Source: Cryptomeria japonica (lineage: Eukaryota > Streptophyta > Pinopsida > Cupressales > Cupressaceae). From it: a stretch of 64,000 nucleotides of DNA. The stretch spans positions 662,172,438-662,236,437 of the forward strand of contig NC_081414.1 of the NCBI RefSeq assembly GCF_030272615.1, in the 5' to 3' direction. The translations under genes and the position numbers were made by a program. Shown here one piece after another: positions 1-10,707 of this stretch (position 1 is the first letter of the stretch; each line of letters opens with the position of its first letter). The notes beneath the pieces are model-generated. The model was given only the letters and a program-made list of their open reading frames with translations. It ran no database searches and was not told the origin of the DNA.

Positions 1-334
1 CTTCCTCATACTTTGAGCATTCTAGTGCCTATGGAGAAAATGTGCCTTCATCAAACCTTGAGCAAACTCTAGCATCCACTAGGTTTACCTATATCTTCTC
101 ACTAAATTGCTAATCAAACCTCATTTAGGGGACTAAGACAAATTCACATGAGCTGAGGAACTTCTAAAAATGAATTAATTAATTTCTTTCAAGCCTTAAA
201 ATCAAAATTTTCATACTTTAGCGCTCAACACATTTTTTTTGTGTTTTATTGCCAAGTCGGCCAGCTTGTGCAAGGCTTTTTTTTTTTTAAACATATTAAC
301 CAAGTTGGCCTAGTAGTAAAATGGTGGAGCGCCC

Positions 335-340
335 TATAAA
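335..340 (+). promoter_or_regulatory. TATA box of the ORFX promoter, copy 1
   Basis: CCCTATAAAGG lies about 320 bp upstream of the leader intron donor. Copy 2 has CTATTAAAGGG in the matching place (about 10446), followed in both by ATCATTCATT, so the promoter block is shared. It would drive ORFX separately from the second TATA box downstream of the gene. Initiation is inferred, not shown. Confidence 0.5.
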
Positions 341-424
341 GGAGAGGTGTATTTTGGTTTTTTTTAATCATTCATTCATTCTTTCTTATGCGATTTTAGA
401 GAGCAGACCTAGAGGTGCGAATTC

Positions 425-545
425 CAGCAGATTGAAGGCGAATTTCTTGATTAGAGAAAACTGGTTAAGAGCTGGTTGAAGGCTGATTGAAGGCAAATTT
501 CTTACTTGAAGGCTGATTGAAGGCTGGCTGGAAGCTGATTAAAGG
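425..545 (+). repeat. Short TTGAAGGCTGA repeats in the ORFX leader
   Basis: The motif TTGAAGGC(T/G)(G/A)A recurs about five times between 430 and 545, mixed with CTGGTT and GCTGATT variants. It lies in the presumed untranslated leader between the TATA box and the leader intron. No function is evident. Confidence 0.5.
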
Positions 546-657
546 TTAAGTCATCAAAGGGGAGGACCTGAAATTCAGATCAAAGACCTTTCATCCAACA
601 AATCTTCATTTTCCTTTATCCTTTTTTCAAGGTTGATAGCTAGGAATCAAGGAGGAG

Positions 658-901
658 GTATGTTCAATTAGATTTTTTGAAGGCATATTGAAGATTAGAT
701 TTGATTTTCTATATCAATCCTTTGTAAGGTTAAGTATTGCATAATTTGATTTAATTCATAAGTAATATCAATTTGAAAATTCATAATTCTAAAGGTTTAT
801 CACATTATTTTCAAATTGTAATCTATTTATTTCCTTGAAAGGTCTCAAATCTCCTATCTTAAGATACTATGCTCAAACCTAACTTAAGCCTTTTTTTATA
901 G
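658..901 (+). other. Leader intron of ORFX, copy 1
   Basis: A strong donor (GAG|GTATGT at 658) and acceptor (pyrimidine run, TTATAG|G at 901) bracket 244 bp of AT-rich DNA, and the ORFX ATG follows 7 bases after the acceptor. Copy 3 has an equivalent acceptor (CTTTTTCAG, 39642) 7 bases before its ATG. Copy 2 has candidate acceptors near 12447 and 12507. Repeated placement suggests a real 5'-UTR intron. Splicing is inferred from sequence only. Confidence 0.55.
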
Positions 902-908
902 GTACCAA

Positions 909-3900
909 ATGACGACCCCCAAGGCCAGTGGATCCACTACCCGACAGGCTCTCATCAAAGAAGATCAGAAGAACAATGACTTGGAGACCAAGATCGTGTC
1001 TAAGTGGAGCAATATCGGAGACACTAATCTAGGAAACTTCAATGTGAAGAAGTTTCGAGAAGCACCCTACATTGGCAAGTCATCACCTGTTGCCAAGAGG
1101 ATAATTGAGAGTGGCATCATCGAAGCTGCAGGCTTCCCTCTCGCAGTCAAATGTCATGAGCTGATGATTGAATGTGCCCGGCATTATGATTCACATTCAA
1201 GGACGATCGTAGCCAAGGATGGAACTGTTCTAGCCTACCTTTCAGAGGAAGCTATAAGTGAAGCTTTTTTCATCTCCTGGAGCCGAGAGACATGATCTAC
1301 AAAGTTTGGAAGGAGCTAGGTCTATCTACGAAGATGATCTTGATACCTGTCTGAACTTCATCAACAAGAATTGGTTACTCAAGAGTAGACCTCGCTTGAA
1401 CAAAATACCTAATACGCCACACAGAATTGATTTCCAGGAAGAATTCAAGGACTTGATAACCATGCTCAATCGGGTTACTAGTGCCTCTCAAGCCTTCTTC
1501 GACAAGTGGATGTTCTTCTTCATACAAGTGATTGTCCAAGGAAAAGGAATGCTCAATTGGGCTAGAATCATTAGTAATAACCTGGACGTGCAGTTAAGGA
1601 GGCTAGCCCCTACCAAGTCATTTCACATTAGTTCATATGTTATATATTCCTTAGTCAGAAGTTTTGAGTATGCAGGGCTACCACACATAGGAGTTGTTGG
1701 GAGAGGACCCAGAGAAATAAGAGCTTGTGATTCTTATGTTCAACTACATCATCCACCTAATAATTGCTACAAGCTAGTCAATGATACCTTCATGATATAT
1801 ATCACCAGGACATTGCAAGGAGGGATTCACCATCGGTTGTCTCCGGAGGCACAAGAACTTGTGAAGAAACATGGTGCATGGTTCATTCAGTTTCCAAAAT
1901 TCACCTACAGCAGGGTCCATGGATGCCCTTCACCTCCCTACATGTTGCCAAGGTATCCTACAGACAGAATAATATTACTTGAGGTGACTAGACAGTTGGC
2001 AGCTTATGCTAGAGCATCAAGACATAAACATGGAAATGGAATTCCCGTACCCATTCTACTAGGGAATTCAATTGAAGTGTGTCCTAATTCTCAAGCCGCG
2101 GAGGATGCAGAGAAGGAGTTATCTCTATATTCATTCACATCCTTTGCCTCTAGGGAGAATTTTGACCCTCATGGTCACATGGAAGAAACAGTTGGGAAGA
2201 AATACAAGCATGAGTTTCAAGTAGAGGACTTATGGATGAATATTCAGGATGATATGGAGGTGAAAAGAAAGATGCATTCCAGATTACCCTTGGATCTCAT
2301 CAGGAAATGTAAGGTTTATAGAGTAGCCGATCAAGCCCAGGACAGTGGTAGATATCTCCAATCTTCCTACGAGAAGGAGGATAAAGAGGTGAAGATAGAT
2401 TGGAATGAGCCCGAAGTTGCAGACCTAAGAGCATTGATGGATCCCGTTTTAACTTGCACTCGCAGATGGGTGGACGTACAACATCAAAAGTTGAAAGAGC
2501 AGAATGTATCTATGACATTCACCCTGGAAACAAGAACGGAAGAAGGAGAAGCAAGTGTGAGTGAGAATGCTTCTCATTCCAAAGGATCGAAAAGAAAGGA
2601 AGGACCTGAGAAGAGAGAACCTTCCAAGAAGAAGCAAAAAGTAAATCCTGATCGTCCACCGAGTACGTCTTCTAGGCACGAAAAAGAAACAAGTCAAGGA
2701 GAAGATCAAAGACAGATAGTGTATGAGATTGATGAATCTATGGAATCCATGGTGCAGAATGATAAACAAGGTAAAGGACAAACACTTCAGCATTCATCAA
2801 GTCAATCTCTCCATATTGGTGCTAATGAACAACAAGAAGGAAGGAATGATGATGAAGCAACATCTCCTTTCAGAGAAGATAGACCCCTGCCTAAGGAAAT
2901 ACAAGTAAGAGAAAGAAAGTCTTCTATTCTAGATTGGCTAAAAGAAAGATTGACAACGGTAGTTGTGGTTGAGGAGGAAGAACAAGTATTCGATTTGGAA
3001 AGTCTCATAGGAAATTCCCATGAAGAGATAGAAAAGAAGAAGGCCACAAAGATGTCAAAGGTAATTAGAGATGAAGCAGGATCCAGAAAGGTGCAGATAG
3101 CTACACCAGTGGTGGACAATTATGAGGATGAGATTCTAGCAAAGGAATATGATCTAGAGACATTTGATCTTGGTCCACTTACCTCCGAGCAAGCCATGGA
3201 AGAAGCAACTGATCCAGTGAGAGCACTTAATGACAAACTCAAAGAAGAAATGGAAAAGAATAAGAAGCTAGAAAGAGAGGTTAGTGCTTGGAGAAATTAC
3301 TTTAGTCATCTTAGTCAGCCATTGAGACGACAAGATCCAGCAATATCACCTTTGCATGCACTTCCTCTCGAATCGGTAAATGAGGCGGAAAAGATGAAGA
3401 ACTTAGCCCAACTCATGAGTTCTTGGATTGATGAATCTTACAAGGTAGCCATTGAATTTGCAACAAGGATGATGAGGACAGTCCATCGGGCTATCCAGGT
3501 TCTTGAGATCATTCATAATCTATTGATAACTGTGGATGCATTCGCTCACACGAGGGATGTTGTCATCCCGGTCTTGCAAGTAATAAGAAGAACACCAAGA
3601 GAAATTTTAGCACAAGAGAAGATAATGGATGGAGAAGCCCATAGCCTTCTGCAGTGGTCAACTTTGCTCCAGATGAAGGAAGTTCTTTTCGAAGACATCA
3701 ATACCAGATGCAGCCGAGTTGAAGACACCATCCACCCTATTCAAGACAAGGTGTTTGATATATTGTGTACGATCCTTGACAGAAGGATTGAGATCGAGAT
3801 AGATGTGGATGTCCAAGAGTTGGAAGACAGGATCAAGATCATTTTTTGCAAGGAAGAAAACATGGTCACAGAGGAGCAATGAGGTCAGATGTATGCTACT

Positions 3901-4113
3901 ATGTTCCTGATCGAGAAAACGAAAAAGCTAGAGCCTGGATGGGAGACGACCCTTCTCACAGCTTTTGATCAAGTCCTCCACTTGGAAGAACGAATGAAGA
4001 ATCTTCATGAGATTCCCATTGCTGAAATTGAGGGAATTACGTCCACATTCATTGAATATGCTAGAAAAGAGCATAGGAAAGGGAACAAAGTTCTAGTTGA
4101 AAAATTGTTGTAA
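909..4113 (+). CDS. ORFX protein, copy 1 (near-intact, unknown function)
   Basis: This is the best-preserved of three ORFX copies. Reading starts at ATG 909, needs one frameshift near 1260-1275 (beside a T run), runs open from 1258 to 3879, meets one TGA at 3880-3882, and continues in the same frame to 4113, about 1,060 codons in all. The N-terminal 430 or so residues are globular and align with copies 2 and 3 (shared SKW..(V/I)GDTN, GFP..V....L(M/I)(V/I)(E/D)CA, LAYL, SSYVIY, WFIQ(F/Y)P). A charged middle part holds a basic NLS-like stretch (KRK, then KKKQK, about 2590-2640). The C-terminal part is helical with a heptad-rich segment near 3220-3290. There is no zinc knuckle, protease, RT or integrase motif. 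It does not match a family I can name with certainty; retroelement accessory ORFs are the nearest category. A nuclear role is inference from the basic stretch only. Confidence 0.7.
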
Positions 4114-4222
4114 AATGATGTGGCAAGTTTATTCCCATTGGGCTATGTTTCCTCGTTATTTGTGCCAATTCCTATTGGCTATGGATTAATAATGTTTATC
4201 TAAATGGGGACCTTTTTGTAAC

Positions 4223-4312
4223 AAACCCTAATTAGGGTTTAGGTGTCAAAATCTCAGCAATTGATCTTCTTCTGATCCAGGTCATTCTTTGTATTTGAGA
4301 GTGCTATATAAG
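4223..4312 (+). promoter_or_regulatory. LTR core promoter with telo-box palindrome, copy 1
   Basis: A perfect 18-bp palindrome AAACCCTAATTAGGGTTT (4223-4240) precedes TATATAAG (4305-4312), which is followed by CCCTCACTCATTTC. Copy 2 has the same arrangement (palindrome core 15916-15932, TATATAAACCCTC at 15996-16008). Copy 3 keeps the TATTTAAGCCCCTC part. AAACCCTAA is the plant telo-box motif. This is the likely U3/R boundary of the giant LTR. Confidence 0.6.
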
Positions 4313-5187
4313 CCCTCACTCATTTCATTTTAAAGAGTTAGAGAGAGTTAGAATCAGAAAAGTGAAATAAGTTTAATATTGTCAGCAACAGAGAAATAAG
4401 TAGTGAAGAGAGAAAGTTGAACAATTGTTGTTTTATTTGGCTATGAGATCAATGAAATATTGAAGTTATGGTGTTTTATTGCAATCCTTGTGGCTATTTT
4501 CATGGTTGTTTATCTTCTTGAATCACTCTTAGTAGAGATAGCATTTAATTTTTTAAGATTGAAGGACGAATGTTGTGTTTGATCTTTGGTAAAATTCATA
4601 ATCCAAACCTCTAGCTCCTTACTGATTGTAAGTACGCCCTGTGTGGTCAACTGGAGACATTAAGATTGTTTGAGAGTTCAATCATTGTTGGAGGTATTGA
4701 TATGTATCTTACTGATAGTATCTATCCCATTGATGATTTGAAAATCATTGAATCCCCTTAGAAGATCGCACCAATTCCAGTGGAGTTGTAATCTTTTGGC
4801 AATACTGGAATTAGTAGAGTTTTACCTGGACCAGTCCTCATTGAGTCATTCTTAGGATTAGTTTAGTCTCATCTCCTTAAAACCATTATCTTTTGCCCCC
4901 TTTTTTTTGAACATCAGTTAGTATTAAGAAAATCCTGTTTCCTCATTTGAAAAGTAGTTGCACGAACAAGCTTTCCTTGAAAGTACGTAAGGCCCCTTGT
5001 AAAACAGCAAACGCAACGACCATTGGTGCTTATCCACGAGTAGAGATCCTACATAACAGAACCTTGAAGTTCCTCCGATTGATCCTTTTGCGATATCTTC
5101 AACATTCGGGAACTTTACTCAAGAGAGGATAAGATACCTCTGGGTATTTTATTCTGTGTTTGGTCGTGTACAAAAGACACATCAACA
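4313..5187 (+). other. R-U5-like leader of giant LTR copy 1
   Basis: Non-coding, T-rich DNA downstream of the second TATA box. It corresponds to the leaders of copies 2 and 3, which share the lines TTAGCCTG or equivalent, CCTTAGAAGAT-GCACC, and the terminal CTCTGGGTATTTTATT(C/T)TGTGTT block (5138-5160 here). It ends in CAACA. No ORF is supported in it. Confidence 0.5.
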
Positions 5188-5966
5188 GGTCCTTAGACAC
5201 CTTTATAGAAGAGCACTTCGGAGATGAACTGGCCATGGAGAATAAGAAGAAAAAACTGCAGGAAAGAAGAAAGCTGATGTTGTAACTAGACAGGGTATTG
5301 ATACCATGAGAAATAAGAAGAAACAAATGTTGGAAGAAGGCTACGAGGAATTGGAGTACTTTGCCAAACAAACTATAATGCAGCATCAACATGAGGAATT
5401 AGGTTGCTTCATTGAGGAAGAAGTTAAGATGTTAAAAGATCTAGCAGCCTTGGCCAGATAGAAGGATCTAGTATTGAAACTGAAACAATGGGGAAAGTAC
5501 CAGAATAAGAAGAAAGTAAACTAGTTATATGAGGACCAGAACTTGAAGAATGGTCTGTTGCTGATTAATGTTCATTTAAATGATTAAAATGCTAAGTATG
5601 TTATGGTGGACCTGGGTGTAGACCTGAACACCATTCCATCCAGTACATGGGAGAAATTAGGTAGACTAAAGCTAGTAAAGACATCAACGAACATAAGCCT
5701 AGCTGATGGTTCAAAAATGGAGACATTGGGGACATGGAAGAATGTTGAAGTGAATGTTAAAGGAATCAAACAATGTATAGATTTTGAAGTAGTAGAAATG
5801 AAAGAACTGTTGTCATTTTATGACACGCTTGGTCCATCAGTGGGAACCGATTAGAGATATGATCCATGGACTAGCATTGCCCTAGTTGATCAAGGAGAAA
5901 AGCAATGGAATTATGAAATGTGAAGTGTTGTCTGTCTGGAGGAAGTTCCTTAGTCCTCAAACCTGA
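5188..5966 (+). pseudogene. Ty3/gypsy gag-protease remnant
   Basis: The region translates, with frame changes and stops, to a lysine/glutamate-rich linker, a junction-like VVTRQGIDTM, and then an aspartic-protease-like stretch at about 5603-5820. There, MVDLGVDLNTIPSSTWEKLG, LADGSKMETLG and DFEVVEM match the pattern of plant gypsy proteases, although the usual D(T/S)G active site reads DLG. A degraded LGRPW-like segment follows and the reading ends near 5966. It begins directly at the end of giant LTR copy 1, so that LTR appears to have inserted into this element. Confidence 0.6.
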
Positions 5967-7214
5967 AACTTCGGACCCCCGAAGTTCCCAGGTTGCTAGG
6001 TCTCCTTTCTCTTCCTCAGAACTCCGGAACCTCGAGGTTCCGAAGTTCCTTTCCTTAGCCTCTCCTCTTCCTCGGAACTCCGGAACCCTGAGGTTCCGAA
6101 GTTCCTTTCCTTGGTCTCCTTTCTCTTCCCCGGAACTCCGGAACCTCGAGGTTCTAAAGTTCCTTTCCTTACCCTCTCTTCTCTTCCTCGGAACTCAGGA
6201 ATCTCGAGGTTCTGAAGTTCCTTTCCTTAGCCTCTCTTCTCTTCCCCGGAACTCAGGAACCTCGAGGTTTCGAAGTTCCTTTCCTTAGCCTCTCTTCTCT
6301 TCCCCGGAACTCCGAGGTTCCGAAGTTCCTTTCCTTAGCCTCTCTTCTCTTCCTCGAAACTCCAGAACCCCAAGGTTCCGAATTTCCTTAGTCTTCTCTT
6401 CCTCAACCTCAGAACTTCGGAACCCCGAAGTTCTGAAATCCCAAGCCTAAGTATTCCCAACTTCCTTCTGGCTTGCAACACTTCCAGATGGCGTGATCAA
6501 CACTCAAGGCTTTTAATGCTCCAACACCTCTGCGACCGGTTTTCTATATTAAGGCTGTTAAGCCTCATTGTAAAGGGTTCTCTCCTTGCTTGTTTGAGCT
6601 ATTCTATGCTCTTTCACTTCTCTTAAAGACTTGTATTTATCTTGCATTTCTGCAACTGTAAGTTTGGCCATTGGCCTTATACTGAATTGAAATCATCATT
6701 CTTGCCTTACTTCAACTTATGTATGTTGTGTATGTGTTCTTACCTTCATTGTAAGTGTATCTTGTGGCTTTCTTTCACATATATGCTGTGTTAACTTGTT
6801 TCTGGGTGTGACTTGTGGGAAACCTTCTCCCCTATTGACATTCAGCAAGCCCTAACCTCCATACGCGTGTTAAGGTCATTCATGCAATTGAAGTTTGTGC
6901 ATCTCTTGAGTATTTCAGTTGATTCTTTGTGCCATTTCGGGTGGGGAGAGAAACATCCCTTATCTTGGTGCATCACCTCCTTTCATTTTAAGCATTTCGC
7001 TCTTCCCTTTTCCTCTACAAGTTGTTAGGATAGGTTTAGAAGTAAGATTTGAAGTGTTGAGTTGGCTCAACACCTGCACTTGGATTCAGAAGGAAGTTGG
7101 CCTTCTCCGGAGATTCAACCCCCTTGCGCAAGGTCCCACACTTCGGGGTTGTTTCCATGTTTCACGAGGTGTTGAGTTGATAGCTCAGCAAGGGTGCAAA
7201 CTTTTGTGATAACA
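5920..7214 (+). mobile_element. LTR-like region containing the minisatellite
   Basis: Downstream of the minisatellite the sequence has LTR character: TTTTCTATATTAAGG (about 6540) as a TATA-like site, a T-rich leader, and a right end near GTGATAACA (7214). No convincing target duplication was found, so the left edge is uncertain within about 50 bp. It follows the protease remnant on the same strand and could be an insertion into it. Confidence 0.35.
5966..6430 (+). repeat. 60-bp minisatellite with CTCGAG-centred palindromes
   Basis: About seven diverged units of roughly 58-62 bp. Each carries GGAACTCCGGAACC, then CTCGAGGTTCCGAAGTTCC, then TTTCCTTAGCCTCTC and TTCTCTTCC. The GGAACCTCGAGGTTCC core is self-complementary. 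The open frame at 5920-6288 only reflects the repeat and is not treated as a gene. The block probably lies in the U3 of the LTR-like region to its right. Confidence 0.8.
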
Positions 7215-8202
7215 AGAACCATTAACTCATTCAAAGTACTACTTGGATTGAGATCTTTCGTCAATCCTAATGGTATTGTAGACTCTCAGAAGAGGAGATG
7301 TTTTGTCAATCCTTAGAACTGGATGATGAATCCTATATAGAAGTAGCACAAGTTAATGTAGGTAAGGTGTGAAAAATCTATATTCAATTTCTAAACTTTT
7401 AGATACAGGAGAAGAAGAAAACTTAAACAGTGAAGGAGAACTTTAACTGGAGAGTGATAATCGCAGTATTGATAGTGATAAAGTATTAGATGCATTGATG
7501 CAAAGTGAATTGTAGTTGACATCCCGAAGATTGTATGGATTTCAGAGAGATTTTCTGAGACATACCAAACCTATAACCCGAACTAAACATCCTAGAAAAC
7601 ACAATAATAGTTGGAAGAAGTCTACATTCTTTAAGTAAAAAACTAAACCCAAGTGTAGAATAACAAAACAAAGATAAACCGGAGCTTGCCAATTCTGGGT
7701 AAACTACAAAATGAATATGAGGGCACTCGTAACAAGAAAAACAACAATTCTGAACTTACAAATAGAATGCAACTATTTCTAATGAAAATTGGTCACTTAA
7801 GCATTGATATCCTAAAACCGGTGATAAACCCTAGGGGTATTAAATATGGAATTAGGAAAAACAATGATAAATATGGCCAACATAAGCATGTTCTCTTGCA
7901 CTATAGCTGTAATATAGTTTATTATAAATAAATAAGAAAAAGTAGGTATAACAGTAGGAAAGAGTTAGCCCTAGAAATGTAATGAGCAGAAAAAGGCGAG
8001 AAATGACTAAAAACAGCTATAGTAATAAATGAGTTCAACCTAGGAAATCAATAAAATACCCTCACTCCATTTGTCTACTCACTTGTCTACTTTAGCTCCC
8101 TTGTGCTGTAACAAAGATCATATTGCCATGCACTTAGCTTCTTTGTGTTTTCACTTGCAAAGGCCTAACTTTTGTGCCTTAACCCACACTTCAGTTCACA
8201 AT
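7215..8202 (+). other. Decayed, probably once-coding retroelement DNA
   Basis: No intact gene. Short glutamate/serine-rich and basic stretches (for example around 7412-7640) can be read between stops and suggest eroded coding sequence, but no family motif was recognised. The stretch just before ORFY (about 7915-8200) is T-rich with TATAAATAA at about 7922. Confidence 0.3.
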
Positions 8203-9093
8203 CATGGCTATCCCTGTCCTTATCCTTGCTACAACTAAGCCACAATCTAAATACAAAAGATTTCCTTACAAGGCGATGGAGACAGACCCGAATGACACAT
8301 TTCTCAAGGCTCCTAGCTAGAGTCATTTACATGAAGGATGTAAGGAAATACATGCACTTATTGCTGGAGGAGACTGATCACACAACTTTTGAAGGGCTTA
8401 CATAGGAATTACTGCAAGAAGGAACCGATTGGTATTTACCAAAATACACTTGGATAAGAGAGAAGAAATTAGATGTTTAGAAGTATTTCCTAGACTTCAC
8501 CAAGGAAAAGGAGTGGGTCCAATTGGTGTTGAGTAGGCTACATGACGAATATCTCTACCTGGATAAACCCTACCGGATTACAAAGTAGGTCATCTAGGCC
8601 ATCACTGGGTTGTCGGCGGAACGAACAGTCCCATTGAAGAAAGGAATAAAAAATGCAGAAGTGGAGAAGTTAACTAGAGCTACTTTCGATAGCCTACAAA
8701 ATTTACTTCACAAATTGGAAGGGCTCTGCTATGACAATGGCTATTCATATGTGCATCAAATGGTTGTTGAAGGGAAAGATTTTGATTTCTATGAAGTGTT
8801 AAGAACAAAGTTGTTAGAGAATGTATCCCAGACAAAGTAGACATGTTATCAATTCTGGTATGGCACCTTATTAATATGTTTAGCATTCTATTTTCTTCGT
8901 GAGATTCCACAGTATGCCTCTAGAGTATAGGCCATAGAAAGACCTGTAGCTGCACAAATCCTAGAATATGCAAGAAATTACCTAGCCCTTAACACATACA
9001 TACAAGTTTTTGGTGGATATTTTAAGGGCTTTCAAAAATGAATATAGGACTGGTATAGGATCACATCATATAGTTTAGAAGTACATAGATGCT
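8203..9093 (+). pseudogene. ORFY, 5' part (interrupted retroelement accessory ORF)
   Basis: Starts at a plausible ATG (8203, MAIPVL) and reads with one frameshift near 8300 and several stops to 9093. Recognisable stretches are DWYLPKYTWI, WVQLVLSRLHDEYLYLDKPY, RITK.VI.AITGLS, VVEGKDFDFYEVLRT and ILRAFKNEYRTGIG. The coding frame then breaks off at the left end of giant LTR copy 2 and resumes at 16834. Using one copy of the 5-bp target site the join is in frame (KYID-A-IVFQVDKD). The VVEGKDF segment resembles IVQGKGM in ORFX, so the two are probably distant relatives. Function unknown. Confidence 0.55.
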
Positions 9094-9639
9094 TGTTGTG
9101 ACGTAATCACACATTGTTCCATTGCAAATGGGGACCCCCCCCTTGTTTTTTGCTTTTTAGGGTAGTGTTTTGGCGTCTTAGGTTTTGTCTCCGATCTCTC
9201 ACCCTCGCAAGTGAGTTAAGTTCTTCAAATTCAGAGGAGTCATGAAATCAATAAGGAGAAGGAATGATCAAAAGAATGTTTTGATGCTACAAATGTGCTC
9301 AGATAGGTCAAAGGAGTAAAACGCAATTTTCCGAGATCAATTCTGATAACTTCCTATTTTTTAGGAAAGTTGTTTTTTTCTGCTTTTTGCTTTATCATTT
9401 TTTGGCATTTTGGGGCCAATCCGAGAACCAACTTTTTTGTTTTACTTTTTCTAAAAATAGAAAGTTGCTTTTTTTGTTTTTCTTGGGATCACAAGATAGT
9501 TACCAAGTCAAAAGAAGTGTCAAGCCAAGAAAGTTCATCTGGAACGAACCAGATATGGAACCACCTTCGAATCTAGAGGAAAATGTTAGGAATGCTAATG
9601 GAAGATCACAAGAAATTGGCTTAGTGTGAAGTTTAGGTG

Positions 9640-10190
9640 AAGAATCCACAAAATTGACATGAAATCTGATCTTCTTAGTAAGAAATCTTGTTGAAGGCGT
9701 GAAATCCACCAAGGAGTAAAGGAAAATCCAGTTGAAAGTGCTAATCCCGCCCGAACAAAGAAACAGAGATTTGTGTTAATATCATGGAGTCCGACTTCCT
9801 CAAGAAGATAAAAAATCCACTGACAGTTCGAATTTCCAAGTTGAAGGCAAAGTTTGAAAAAAAAATCCCACTTGGAAAGAGAGGAAAGTCTCATTTGAGG
9901 TTCGAATTTCCCAAGTTGAAGATGAAGAAAAAAAATCCACTTGGAAAGAGGAAAATTCCACTTAGAGTTCAAATCTCCCAAGTTGAGGACAAAAAAAATA
10001 AAATTCACAAGGCAAAGAGGACAAATCCACTTGAGGTCCAATTTTCCAAAGTATAGGTGACCAAAAGGCTCCCTAAGTACTTGAAAATTCCTTTTGAGAC
10101 AAATGGAAAATCTACTTGGAGGTTGAATTTCCCAAGTAAAGAAATAAGTAAGGTTAAGTTGAAAATCTACTTAGAAGTGGAAGAATAATT
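9640..10190 (+). repeat. Diverged tandem repeats in U3 of giant LTR copy 2
   Basis: Units of roughly 50-65 bp with the recurring words AAATCCACTTGGAAAGAGG, GTTCGAATTTCCCAAGTTGA and AAAAAAATCC. Copy 3 holds a similar block (38565-39110) with AAAGTCCGCCCAAGCC and AAAATGTCTTG words, so position is conserved while the repeat has diverged. The small ORFs across it are by-products of the repeat. Confidence 0.65.
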
Positions 10191-10707
10191 CCTTCATGAG
10201 GTCGATTTCCTAGAAAGGGAAAATCATTTATTTTGTTCAAAAAGAGAAATTAATTATTCTATATGCCAAAATTGCTCAAGGAAGGAATCAACAAGTTTTA
10301 TGGCGTTATTTGCAAATTCATTAAGGAAAGAAAGCAAAGGCTTTATTGTCTTTTTGCAAATCGCTTATGAAAGGCTAGAGTTATTGTTTTTTTTTTTAAG
10401 AGATAGAAGGCACGAGTCGACCTCCTTCTAGAAGGATTCACAAGTCTATTAAAGGGAAGAACAATAATCATTCATTTCACAAGTTCGATTTTGCTCTAGG
10501 CAAACCTTGCAACAGTAAACTCGTGAAGAAGAGAGGCTGATCAACCACGCAAAGCCTTCATCATTTACAGGCAAAGAAGTTTCAGACATACATTCAGCCT
10601 TGGTGATCATACTTTGAGCTCAAAATCACAGAATTTCTCCCTTTGTCTTTGGATTTTGGGACTAAAATATAATTTCTAGATCTATATCTCTAAGTTCCAA
10701 TTGTAAT

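Larger units (their letters stand above)
1..5187 (+). mobile_element. Giant ORFX-bearing LTR, copy 1 (left end outside window)
   Basis: This is the right-hand part of a unit also seen at 9094-16828 and 38017-43902. Order visible: TATA promoter, leader intron, ORFX, second TATA promoter (4305-4312), about 0.9 kb of leader, then an end matching the other copies (TTTTGTGTT, GTG-ACAAAA, CAACA at 5187). The DNA after the CAACA end is unrelated to what follows the other two copies and reads as the gag-pro part of a different gypsy element. This copy is therefore a solo or 3' LTR inserted there. The left boundary cannot be checked because the window starts inside the unit. Confidence 0.65.

Noticed and set aside
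2449-3119. Minus-strand open frames opposite ORFX copy 1
   Set aside because: They are the complement of the long ORFX frame, have no motifs and are not conserved as open frames in copies 2 and 3.
5920-6288. 122-codon frame with repeated proline/serine/leucine units
   Set aside because: It only reflects the 60-bp minisatellite, whose unit length happens to keep a frame open.
9094-10700. Reading only the TGTTGTGAC region as a conventional 5' LTR with ORFX as an internal gene
   Set aside because: No TGTTGTGAC sequence follows any ORFX copy, and in copy 3 the primer-binding-like site and gag lie after ORFX and its downstream leader.
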